Origin: Moniliella sp. 'wahieum'
Lineage: Eukaryota > Basidiomycota > Moniliellomycetes > Moniliellales > Moniliellaceae
Direction of reading: 5' to 3'
NCBI GenBank assembly: GCA_003971905.1
Contig: RSEE01000057.1
Location: forward strand, 248,001 to 312,000
DNA: 64,000 nucleotides
A program made the translations under genes and the position numbers. Positions 19,567 to 30,213 of the stretch are shown here, one piece after another. Each line of letters starts with the position of its first letter. Positions within the stretch are counted from its first letter, which is position 1. The notes under the pieces were generated by a model that saw nothing but the letters and a program-made list of their open reading frames with translations, made no database searches and had not been told where the DNA came from.

Positions 19567-21130
19567 CTATATTGTCTGCACCATGGCTCGGAGCCTGACG
19601 TTCCCGACACAGAGCTTCAACCATACTTTGACTCGGCCAGTCGGTACCTCGTGTTCCCTGACCGCATGATCGTTACGTGGGCGATCCCCCCAGGGGTCGC
19701 CCAAGGGGGATCGGAGGAGGTCAAGGGGCCCTACCGCATGCGAGGCGAGAACCTTGAGTCGTCGTACGTCCTGGAAACGCTGCAGGACGTTTGGGTGCCT
19801 GGGGTCGTTCACTGCCATTTCCTGGAGACTTACGTCGCCCACGCGCCCATCGATCGACTTGCCTCCCCGTTCTGGCCAGGTCTCGTTGCCGCCGTCTGTT
19901 GCCCGTCCAGCTGCCGGGGGCGTTCTTCCTGAGACTGGCGCTGGGCCTTGGGGGGGATGTGGACGCTGACGCGGTCTCTGTTGCGTCTTCCCCTCTTTGA
20001 CCTGTCCGCCTCTGCCTTCTGTTGATCCTGTTTCTGTCCCCCTCCTTCGTTGTCGTCTGCGGGCGGGGAGTTGATGCCGGGCCGAAGCAGTCTCAAAGGG
20101 CTCGGTATCCGACACGTCAATCACCAGTCCATGGCGGGTGCGCATATCGCGCAAAATGGACCCCTGCGCCGCTGCAGGATCGACCACAGCGACCACCGCC
20201 CCACCGGGGAGGCGCATCTGTGTCCAAGTGATTGCGGCCTCAGGAAGTTCGTTTGACAGTGAGCGGGCCGCGCTGTTCTTACCCTTTCCCTTTTTGCCTT
20301 GAGCAGGATCCGACGTCAAGACCGTGGTGGTAACCCAGGGCAAATATTCAGTCCACCACGGGGCACCGTCCACGCTCTTGCGAGCCCGTACCACTTCATT
20401 CCGGAGGAAGAGCAGTGCTTCCTTGGCAGTACGGTCCTCCATGGCTCGTTCGAACATCCCCGCCCACTGTCCATCCTTGGGGAAACGATCGGCAATGGAC
20501 CGAACGATAGCGAGCTCGAGGGTGAGATCGTTGGCGTGATAAGCGCCCAGCTGGTCCAGATCCTGCATGGCGAGACCAGCAGCGCCAAGAAGTGGGTGCC
20601 CACCATACCGGTATGCGCTATCCTTCATGGCCGCCCGCAGCTCGGCGAGACCCACGCTGGGGGGTAGTAAGTCTCAAGCACTTCCTTCACCGCCTGCCAG
20701 CCGCGTGGAAATGCCATCGCCGTCTCAACGGCGGCCAAGGCATCGCCACTCAAGCGCTCAATGGCCACACGTGTGCACACCTTGCCATGCGACGGGTGAA
20801 TGAAACCCTCCTTCTCAGCATCCGGAGCGAGAACTGCCAAGTTTCAGTCACTGAGGCCTCGACCAGCTCGATCCACTGAGCACACTTCCACGGCTCTGCG
20901 CCGGAGAAGTAGAAGATCAAAGCTGCGACATCCTTCGGCGCCTCTTTCACGATTTCGTACTCGGCCAAGCGAGTGTTACGCTGGTTCTCCGCCTGAGCGG
21001 CCAGTTGTTCTTGTTGCCAACGGTGAATCTCTTGATCACGGAAGTAGCGATCCCACTCTTCATGAGAAGCCGAGAGACTGGGACGGGGGACAGGCGTATG
21101 GGCACATTTAGGAGGCGGGGTATGAGACAT
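19567..21130 (-). CDS. Unrecognised protein with a Gag-capsid-like helical core
   Basis: ATG at 21130 opens MSHTPPPKCAHTPVPRPSLS. A charged helix follows (EEWDRYFRDQEIHRWQQEQL), then a helical core containing LIFYFSGAEPWKCAQWIELV, RVAIERLSGDALAAVETA, GWQAVKEVLETYYPPAW and LELAIVRSIADRFPKDGQW. The order (small G-x-x-x-W element, a helix with LxGxAxxA, then a W-x-x-x-K-x-x-L helix) recalls retrotransposon Gag capsids, but identity is too low to be sure. The C-terminal part is Lys/Arg/Gln-rich and low in complexity, with TWTQMRLPGGAVVAVVDPAA and DMRTRHGLVIDVSD before it. Frame changes near 20830 and 20660. No protease, reverse transcriptase or integrase lies nearby. A plus-strand frame overlaps the last 360 bp, so the 3' end is uncertain. 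Confidence 0.5.
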
Positions 21131-22801
21131 CGTCGGTTGACCTTTGTCGTATCGTGTTGTGGGGTCGACTAAACATAAGGAGCCGACGAGAAGACAAGGA
21201 GGAGAGTAACTTGGGGGAGAATAGGCAAGGCCACAGTAGGGGTTAGGGGCCGACCGGGGGGGGAGGGAGAGATGACTGTTGGTAGACTTGGGCAATGCGA
21301 CCCAGGTGGGCGAAGAAAGGCAGACTGCGCGCTGTCTCGTACGCTTCTCAACCACCGGCCACATGCCAGCTGAACTCCACGTACGCAGTCCCCGAGCCTG
21401 GGTCAGCACTGTACGGCAGTCCTAGTCAGCCCGCGAAGGCTGGTTCGGCCGGGCATCACGTGATCACATCATGCACATCATCTGCATCATGCATCATGCA
21501 TCATCGATCATCGATCTCGATCATCTGAGATCCGATATCTGACGGAGCTGGGCATGTGTTCCGGCGCTCACGCTTGCCTCTCCTCCCCTAGCCCTGCGTC
21601 ATGGTCCTCCCCCTTCAGTACTAGTAGCTTCAGTCCATTGCAAGATGAGCATCACTCAACGTACTGAGAAGACTCTGCGCACATCTACAGATTATATTAT
21701 TCCTCCATTCGCCCTGTGCACTTTTTACATCAGCTGCCTCGTGCCACGTTCCACGCCACCCCACCCACAGTCAGCAGCAAGCATCGGTGATATTATTTCT
21801 CTATGTCGGTGTTGGCGACGGGGGGAACGGTGGCTACGGTGGCGAAGGGGGAACGGCAGCTGGGGCTTCGCTCCAGCTGACCGGGCCGTAGGCCCGGGTG
21901 GTCCTCCTTGTCATATAAACGATTTTTGTTTGCCATTAATGTATTCCGCAAGGAAGGACTCAAGGAACTATCATGACTCGCTCTTATGATAAAATCACTG
22001 ACCACACGAGTTGCGTACACACGCCCATTCCCCACAGGTGCCACAGATGGACAGAAACGACAGAGAGACTAGAATGTTGTACACAGAAGAGGTAATTACC
22101 GAATTTCGTTTAAGGGTCGGGCGATACGAGTGAGACCATCAAGTGCTAAGGGAAGCAAAGGATGCACACTGGTGGGGAAAGGAAGAGAACAGAGCATCCG
22201 CGAAGAGCATGAGAAGATTTACCTGGCTTTCTAAGAGCACTGTGACATTTGGCAATACTTTCCCACGCTCTACTAGTATCTTATCCCTCACGCGCCATAT
22301 CACGACCTGCCTGTGTCGATGCGCTGAGGGAGCATGCTGATATGAATGGTAATCGTCTGATGGTATCTCATTTCGTATCGCTCACTCCCTTGACTTCTGC
22401 CGTTCCTCATCCCGGGAAGGAACAGATTGCTAAAAGGGGATATCAGCAAGTTGGGATCGATCCCGCCAACAAGGGGTCAAGAAGAGGAGGCGTGTCACTC
22501 GAGCCGCGTTGGGACGCCGTTCCGTCGCCAACGGGGCTGGGCACTGTAGATGACGGGGGGAACGGACACGTTGCATAGCCAGGGAAAGGTTGCTGCGGAA
22601 GAAGCGGGAGCTTTAAGAAACGGGCTTCGTTCCACCCAGTCTGAAGCAAGGGTCGTCGCTCTTACGCGGCGGTACGGCAGACCGCGTGGAGAGTGGCTCC
22701 TGGACGAGGCGGATTGGCGTAGGTCCTCCTCTCGCTTGTGGAGAAGGGAGCGAGGCCGTCTCACTCCCGCTTCGGAAAGGTGGTGCGGCACCGAAGTGTT
22801 T
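21131..22801. other. Intergenic spacer
   Basis: Contains a cluster of TGCATCATGCATCATGCATC and ATCGATCATCGATC words at about 21470-21530. No credible gene. Open frames at 22490-22935 are the opposite strand of the kinase tail or compositional. Confidence 0.5.
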
Positions 22802-24147
22802 TTAGAAGGGTAACGAGGTTTGAGGATCTCCCTTACTGTCGATGGGTAGGCAAGGAGGGATGTGCTGGAACCTGTGCTTGGCAAGGTTGGAGCGGGTTGA
22901 GGGTGCAAGGCGGTGGAATGGGTTTGATGGAACAAGGTCAGAGTGTGGGAAGTGAAGCTGAAGGGGGAGCGAGGCTGTTGAATGGGTGTTGGAAGGGAGA
23001 GGCGGGAGCGGTGTCGAAGGGGTGGTTACGCAGCAGGGGACGAAGGAAGAGGGTAGACCAGGAAGAAGGGCTGCTTTCACAGATGCCGTCTCTTTCTTCG
23101 GTTCGAAGAGCCAGTTGGGGCCGCCAACACTGCCCCAGAAGAACGGATACAGAAGACACGTTTGTGTTGATGGTCTCCGCTGCGGGTCGTACCGTAGCAT
23201 ATCCTGCAGCAAACCCACCAGGGCACGTGGGATTTTGGCCCCGAACAAACTGGCAAACTCGATTGGAGGCAATGCGGGGAAGGAAAATCGAATTTGTTGC
23301 GCTAAAATAGCAGCATCGGACCAGGGCCCTCCCCCGCGAACCCTCCCCATCTCGTCCGTTCCCCAATCGACAAGGGGCGATCCAAGCGTCTCGCAAATCA
23401 ACACCATTTGCGCTGCCTCGTTGGCTCCTGGGAAGAGGGGCGTGAGGTTCACCACCTCAGCCATCACTACAGCTAATGCCCAGATGTCGACAGCAGGGGA
23501 ATACCTTGTCGAGTGTAATAGCATCTCAGGCGCGCGGTACCACCGTGTGGACACATAGGTCGAATAGGGCGGGGGGGAAAACACTTCGCGTGCCAGGCCC
23601 AAGTCAGCGATTTTGATCACCAACTTCACATCCGTCTCGGTGCCATTGACCCCATCGTACTCTTCCAGTCCCGTCGTAGTAATAAGTAAGTTTTCGGGCT
23701 TGATGTCGCGATGGAAAAAGCCGTGGGTGTGGAGATGACCCAGTCCACTCAGGCTTTGGCGAAACATCTCTCGAATCAATCCGAGTGCGATAGGACGTCC
23801 ACGGCGTGATTTGGTAAACTGAAGTAGGGTTCCTTCGAGCAACTCGAATACCAGGTGGAGTTGGTGAGAAGAAGAGAGGAAGCGTCGAAAAGAGCAACGA
23901 GATTGTGGTGCCTCGGAATTGCGAGCAGCGCTCGTAGCTCCCGCAGCCGTAAGCAGTCTTCCCACGTTTCGTAGGTGCGCTTCATTCTTTTGATTGCCAC
24001 CATGGGTTCGGCGGCTTGATCATTGGAGGGAAGCCGGCGTGCCAAGAAAACAGTTCCAAATGATCCATCGCCCAAAGGTCGCACCAGCTCAAACTTCGAC
24101 GCCAGGCTCTCGCTGGGGCCATCAGCGGGCAAGTGAATACCAGCCAT
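22802..24147 (-). CDS. Protein kinase of the IME2/RCK (MAK/ICK) type
   Basis: ATG at 24147. Motifs in order: FELVRPLGDGSFGTVFLARR (Gly loop), VAIKRMKRTYETWEDCLRLR (catalytic Lys; the ETW..C..L..L helix is typical of Ime2/MAK), LHLVFELLEGTLLQ, HGFFHRDIKPENLLI and IKIADLGLAREV. Then YSTYVSTRWYRAPEMLLHS, VDIWALAVVMAEV and PLFPGANEAAQM follow. In this family the activation loop is TxY; here the aligned triplet is S-T-Y. After the kinase domain the tail is Ser/Pro/His-rich with no domain I recognise. A single frame change near 23885 splits the N-lobe. Relatives control meiosis, mating or morphogenesis (yeast Ime2, Ustilago Crk1); which role applies here is inference. Confidence 0.87.
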
Positions 24148-25267
24148 ATGCTAACCTGCTGTTCCTCTCAGCGATTAAGGCTAGGCCTGCTTGGCTGATG
24201 AACATACACATAAACGGGTGTCGAGGAAAGAGTAGCTGTGAAGAAAAAGAGGACGGTGAGAGGAGGAAAAAACTAGAACAGAATGCTTCTCACCAACGGT
24301 GTGTCAAATGTCAAAGCGGTTGAGGAAGTGCTGTTCGAAGTATTTGGAGGACGTAGGGAGAAGAAAACCATGTGGAATGTCCTTGATGCGCTGCGTTTGT
24401 AAGGAAAGCTCTCTTCCCAGGCTGAGCGCTGACGCGATGTGTGCGATTACATGTTACAAGGGAGGGTCCCCATCGAAAAGCACATATCACGCGCCAAGAT
24501 CTCACCCCCGAAGCGCCGACTGTTTGTATCGGGGATTAATGTGATTGTATAGTGACACGGACGGCCGGTGAGCCGATGAGAGCACCACTGTGCCTACTCT
24601 GCACGCCTACACTATATAGGGTCTTGAGCAGTGAGTAGTAGGCGGGCCTTGAAGCTTGAAGTTGAGATACTGAGATGTGAGTGGCATATGATAGCACAAA
24701 AGGCCTACAGTATGATAGCTATAGGGTAGCCGCGCCATACTGGGGATGAGATCTGAGATCGATGATCGATGACTGAGTGTTTGGCCAGGTTGCGAGACTG
24801 CGGAGTTCACATAGGTTCACACACATTCAAGTTCACAGTTAGGTAACGCACACTAAAATGCAGCTATTCGTATTGTGACTAGTGACTACTAGTGTCAAGC
24901 TTCAAGTGACGATAGTAAGTAGTGATTAGATCGAGTAGGGGCCGAGGAAGCCGGTGACATGAAGGTGCCACCACACTATGATATCAGAGGAGGCCTGCTG
25001 CCGAGACGGCCCGAGATGTATCTATCGAGTATATCTCTCATCCTTTTCGCCTACCGTCACCATCAGCAATATACTATACTAGGCTCGCTCTTCCACCCTT
25101 TTTGCTCTCTGAAGTGATGGACGATATTTCCGCGCACATATACTACGGCCAACCCTCCACCTCATGCCTTGCAGCTTTCTCTCTGCAACTATACGGGCGC
25201 AATATTCAACACCTGTGGCGAGACGTTTTAATCCAATAACTATGAGTGTGGAGAGACGAAACATCAT
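24148..25267. other. Intergenic spacer
   Basis: AT-richer than the flanking genes. Carries the words GATCGATGATCGATGA (about 24755), CTTGAAGCTTGAAG (about 24648) and CAAGCTTCAAG (about 24896). No gene recognised. Confidence 0.5.
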
Positions 25268-25775
25268 ATGTTGGACCACACGCTGCGCGACACGGGAACG
25301 CAAGAGGCGCAGAGCGCGTACCGGCGGGTGGCGCACGAGAGCACTGCGTCGCCTTTTGAACGCCGCGAGAAGGAGCTGATTCGGCTGCTTGAACAAGCAG
25401 AATGCGACAAGAACGCCAAATACCAGGACGCACTCAAGAGCCGTTTTTCCCCTGGTTTTGACGACGCGATGATACTACGGCACCAAACAGCGGGCAAGAT
25501 ATTTGCGCATTGGCAGGATTTGGCTACTGAGTCTCAATGGAAATGGTTCCTCGCTCGGATGTCTACCACGTTCATCCGTGTCCACACGCGCTTCCTAGGG
25601 TACGGGACTGAATGACGACCACCGGAGGGTCCTGATATCCTGGCGACCCCCCTGGTTCCTTAACCTTGGTCGCGCTTCTAAGTAACCCCGCAAAATGAAC
25701 GGTTCGATTAGACGTAGCGTTCCCCCTGTCCCAGCCTTAAGCTCTGTCAATGATATGGATTCAATAGTAGTTTTA
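25268..25775 (+). repeat. Dispersed repeat element, copy A (contains a short open frame)
   Basis: Shares about 500 bp with 26880-27390. The left part has an open frame to 25615 (about 100-115 residues, with FERREKELIRLLEQAECDKN, SRFSPGFDDAMILRHQTAGK and LARMSTTFIRVHTRFLGYG) that I do not recognise. The right part ends in the core CCTTAAGCTCTGTCAATGAT near 25734-25753. No terminal repeats are obvious, so element class and boundaries are unknown. Confidence 0.7.
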
Positions 25776-26879
25776 CCCACAAAGGTTTGTTGACTGTGAA
25801 CCTGTTATTGATATTCTGTGCCCTTTTTCTTTTCTGCCCCCCGCCCTTGTTCCATACGTATTCAGCCCACTATTAAGGCATGCTCCCACACATAATCATC
25901 TCAGCACCTACGTTCTGGTGGCCTGCTGGGCCAACCCCCCAATGGTCGTCTCTTATAATGAGGTTTTCAGTACCCCTAAACTGACTCGCTCTCGATCCCG
26001 GACATTTTTTGCTTTCGGCCGGGGTTAGGGTTAGTAACATCGCTTATATACACTCTCAGGTCGTTATATATCCTTTGGTACGTCAAGTACAGTCGCACTT
26101 CACGATTTTGAATCCGCTCTCTAATCCCCACAGAGGCTTACAAAACGCGTACAACCCTCTCCCACATTAGTAACTCTCTTATAGAGTTAGAGACCCCTCT
26201 TCCCCCCCACCACTGGACTGCAGCCACATCACACATTAAAAGGTCAACAGCTATTAAAAGCCCCGGTTAACCTCACCGTATAATAACATGCGAACTGAAC
26301 TATAGTTTGTTTGCTCTTCACCCTTTCGTCCTTCACCATACAGTATCGCTTCGGACCCTTATCATTACTTGTTTGCCCTATTTTGTTTTGTGACGGGCCG
26401 GAGATGCAAACAACGAATTCTCATAGTATTTACAGAACTTCAACTATAATCAGGACAAAGAACACTGCGCTTATCGCGCCAAAACCCAATTAGGAGTGCA
26501 GTGGTAACAGGAGATGGAAATGGGGGAAAGGGCAAGGATCATTCATCGAATGGAAAGGAAACGAGGTATATATGCCTCGGAGAGAAGAAGAGAACATGCG
26601 AGCTAAATCACATGGAGGGAAAGAGGGAGCACAATCCAAAGGGGGGGAAACAGAGTCTAGAATAAATCAAGGGGGCAGACAACTTGGTGACAAAAACGTG
26701 ATCAAGTGAGTCTGATCCCGACAAGTGGAATGGTCAAGAGAACAGGTTGGGTTACAGGACACCCACGTCCACAAAGAGCCTACTGTGGAGGAGAAGAGGA
26801 TGGGACGAGGGGCGGGAGGAAGGGATTGCGGACTTGCTACCGCGTGATGTCGCCTAGGGCAATCGGAGGATCAGGAATG
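25776..26879. other. Spacer between repeat copies A and B
   Basis: AT-rich, no gene. Contains a two-unit telomere-like run at 26022-26034 (GGGTTAGGGTTAG). It may be remnants of more repeat sequence. Confidence 0.45.
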
Positions 26880-27390
26880 GAGGTGGACCACCGGCTGCGC
26901 GACTACTCAGCAGGCACAAACCGTGCACCTAAGGTGTATAGGTACATGAGAGCACCCCGACGCCTTTGGAACGCCAGAGAAGTAGGAGTTGCTTCGGCTG
27001 CTGGAACAAGCAGAATGCGACTAGAACGCCAAGTACCATGGATGCACCCTAGAATCGTTTTCTCCCCTGGCATTGACGATGCAAGGATACTACAGCACCA
27101 AGACAGGGGGCAAGATTTTGGGAACTGGAAGGATTTGACTACTGAATCTCAATGAGAGATGGTGCCTCGCTCGGATGTCTACTACGTTCATCGTATCCAC
27201 ACGCATTTCCTCTGATAAACGGATGGTGGGAACCAGCGGTTACTGAGGTCCTGGCAATTCTCCTGGTTCCTTAACCGGGGCTGGCGCTAACAAGTAGCAC
27301 ACGCAGGATGAACGGGTTGATTTAGGCGCAGCGTTTCTTTGGCCCACAGCCTTAAGCTCTGTCAATGATCATTATGGTTGCAGTATAGGA
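26880..27390 (+). repeat. Dispersed repeat element, copy B (decayed)
   Basis: Matches copy A from TGGACCAC...GCTGCGCGAC through the 3' core CCTTAAGCTCTGTCAATGAT near 27350-27369. The frame corresponding to copy A is broken by stops and indels (for example TCTCAATGAGAG where A has TCTCAATGGAAA). It is followed by a run of T at about 27391-27400. Confidence 0.7.
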
Positions 27391-28010
27391 TTTTTTTTTT
27401 TGCCGCTTATCTGGCCTGCTGGCGATGGCTTTTGCCTTCTAATTAGATGGGCTCAAGTTGTGGCAAACGTCGGATGGGCGTGCCTGCCGGCCAAGACGTT
27501 TCTCCTGTTCTTATTATTGCGCCCCTGGGTTTTGCCAATTCTCCTCGCTCAACACACTGAGCTTCTACAAACTGGGGTAAATGCAAGACACCTAGATGAA
27601 TATGCGATTTGAACATTGCAGCTGCGGATGCATGATGCATGGCGATGCATGTGATGCATGTGATGCGTGGTGAGATGGATGATGTAATCCATGGTTCTTG
27701 TTCCGTGCAGGTATATTCTACAGCCTGTAAGCACTGAGCAGGTGTGAAGAGGTGTGCAGCCGTCCGCCTGGCACATACCACAAGGAAAAGCCATTTGTTT
27801 CTCTTACCCTCCTGGCGCGGGGGGACCTTCCCTCGTGGGAAACCATGCATACGCTGCGCACACGTTCGGACATCTACTTTGGGTCCAGGGTCTTTTACGC
27901 TAATGGCCCTTGTATATATATCCAAGAACCAGGGAGGGGCATTTGTGTTTCTTCCCCACCACACTGGCGTACCACCTACCATGGTTAACATGCGTTCTTG
28001 GGGTGAAAAA
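27391..28010. other. Intergenic spacer
   Basis: Holds a dense cluster of GATGCATG words at about 27625-27670 and is otherwise featureless. It is upstream of the membrane-protein gene at 28011. Confidence 0.45.
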
Positions 28011-29020
28011 ATGACTTCCTCCACAAAGATCCCCCCACCACCATCATCGGGCGGCATCATGGGAGGTCAGCCAAGTGCTGAACCAACGTATGCGCATGCG
28101 GTATGTTCCCACCTCTCTTCCCCTTTCGACACTACATCACTACCTTGACAGAGCTAACCTCAAATGTCAGGATGTCTCGCGATGGGAGTTGCTTTCACTC
28201 ATTGTGAGCATATGTTCAGTTTGATCTTGCTCATTTGTGCAGCTTGCCTGGCGCGTTTCAGCACAAGTGGCTTGGAAGCCCTAGTGGCCTCAGCGGCTTT
28301 CTCATCTTTATCTCGCTTTTTACTTGGCCAGTGTGGGGCATTGCTTGCATTGTCTATTCTCTCCATCCGCAGCACCTCCTCCACTATTCTCAAAGCCGGC
28401 AGTTTCATCCGGCTCACTCGCCCTGGCTTCATCTTCCGCCTCGTCCCTCTTACCCTTGTCGCCATCACCACTCTGGCCCAAACTATTTCGATCGGTACCA
28501 GCAAAGGATGCAAACATCATGGTGATGACCCGCCAAGGTCGCTGACCACGACGCCTACGTCAAGGCTCTGGGTGGCTTTTGTGGATCAAAGGGCGCCGCC
28601 ACAGCGTTTCTGTGGCTATTACTTGGTATGTCTCAACCTCATCCTTTGTACAGGTGCTTCACTGACCTAGCACTTTCAGTATCTATGAGTTGTACTGCCG
28701 TTCTATTTTTCCTTTCTTGGCGTGCCGAGCGGGCGCGAGGAATCATGCGCCTGCGGCACCCGATGATGTGGAGGCGCAGGAACAGGAAAAAACCCTACGA
28801 CGAGCCCGGGGAGGAGTATGAGAAGGAAACAGGTGGCGGATACTATGAATCGAGTTATGCTTTGGATCAATACGAGCCACAAGAAGAAGATGCCGAAGAA
28901 ATGGCCTACTACCGTGCTCGCTATGGCACGGTCACGGCCTCTCCAGCACCACGGGTCCAGTCGTTTGATTATGGTTCCTACCCCGTTCGTGGCGGACGGG
29001 GCATGAACCTGTTGTTTTGA
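28011..29020 (+). CDS. Small multi-pass membrane protein (possibly MARVEL-like) with acidic, Tyr-rich tail
   Basis: ATG at 28011 starts MTSSTKIPPPPSSGGIMGGQ. Introns are visible at 28102-28170 and 28626-28679, and probably a short one near 28204-28242. Hydrophobic segments: ELLSLIVSICSV, GLSGFLIFISLFTWPVWGIA, and a helix across the last intron (AFLWLLLYL to SCTAVLFFLSW). A cytosolic tail (ERARGIMRLRHPMMWRRRNR, then Glu/Tyr-rich) ends at 29020. Three to four helices with short loops suggest a MARVEL-type tetraspan, but no signature is decisive. A frame change lies near 28520. Exon boundaries near 28240 are uncertain. Confidence 0.55.
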
Positions 29021-30213
29021 CATCAATCCCTCCTCGTCGCCCACATCCGGTCCCTTTCCCCACTTTGAATATTCTCATCGACGATATACCATTGCTTCCA
29101 TGTACAATTGCGCCATGTTTGCCCCCCCCCCCCCCCCGCCATATGCAATTTTACGCTGGACCTACTACTCCCCCCCATGTCGATCATCGATCTTGCGATG
29201 AATCAAAGACTGTATTTGATGGTCGCGATACTCAGGGCTGCTATTGCCAGTCACAACGAGCCGGTGCCGATTCCACATAGGAGCTATTACCACCAAAGAA
29301 AAAAATGCCGTTCGTAGGGCTCGAACCCACCACCGTGAGAATGAACCCCAGAAGAGAAATCAGTCACTAACGTTTTTGTGAGCGCAGCCCACCCTTCCGT
29401 AGCAGGCCGCAGCAGCCGAGTGCTTGCCGGCGCTTGCTTGCCGCTTTCTTGCCGCGCTGCTTGTCAGCTTCGGCATCTGGTGCACAGCCACCGCCTGCCA
29501 CCCCGGCTCGCCCCGCGCCCCTGCGAACCACTGGGGCTCGGCACTCGCCCACAACACTTGCGCCCTGCGGCCAGCCGGTGGCAGCCAAGATTCTAGGGTT
29601 CTCGGCTGTGCCACCCGGCAAGACGCCGTAGCAGATGCGCGGCGGTGGCCTGGGGGGCCTCCACCGCCGCACACTGCCCCTGTGCTGCGCATGGCTGGAT
29701 CATCGACAGCACACCGCTGAGCTGCTGCCATAGAAAGGGCGATGCGAACCAGCCCGGGGGGGCTGAGGCAGAGCACTGGGGCACTCTTGAGCTGCCGGGC
29801 TGCTGCGGTTGGGCCGCTGAAGCCCATCGCTGATCGGCGGGCAGCAGTGTGTGATGAATTAATGGGCAGGCGAGCGCGGCCTGGGGCCCGTGTGAGATCT
29901 GAGATCGAGCATCGGCCAGCGACGCCGCGGCGCACTGCCCCCGCGTGCTGCGCAGCAGGCGCACAGGTGGGTGGCCGAGCTGGCTGAGCGCAACCAGTGC
30001 CGCCGTGTGCTGGGATCGGCGCGCCCGCCCTTATGACGCATGACGTAAGACACTCGTGTGGGTCTGGGGCGCAAGGCAGTGCGCAGCAATTCGCCGCCCA
30101 CCCGCCCCTACGCTCGCCCCCGCCCCAGCCAGGCGGCGGCCGGCGTCCCACCGCGCTCCCCCGAAGCGCCTTCCCCCCCACCTCCACCCCCCCCCCCACC
30201 CACTCCCTCCCGC
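29021..30213. other. Intergenic spacer
   Basis: Contains a 16-base C tract at 29122-29137 and a tRNA 3'-half-like sequence at 29306-29345. The GC-rich stretch at 29400-30200 keeps a long frame open on the minus strand, which I regard as compositional. The last part is the promoter of the protease gene. Confidence 0.5.
29306..29345 (-). pseudogene. tRNA 3'-half remnant
   Basis: The minus strand has a T arm GTGGG-TTCGAGC-CCTAC followed by GAACGGC and A, the layout of a tRNA 3' end. No matching GCCGTTC acceptor half or plausible anticodon arm occurs upstream, so a full tRNA is not supported. It is likely a remnant, or a tRNA damaged by assembly error. Confidence 0.5.

Noticed and set aside
19552-19932. 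Plus-strand frame reading SEPDVPDTELQPYFDSASRY and onwards
   Set aside because: Looks protein-like in composition but has no start context, domain or continuation, and overlaps the longer minus-strand frame; kept as an uncertainty on the 3' end of that gene.
25268-27390. LTR pair flanking an internal retrotransposon
   Set aside because: Copies A and B are in direct orientation 1.6 kb apart, but they contain a coding-like part, lack TG...CA ends, and the spacer has no pol or gag sequence.
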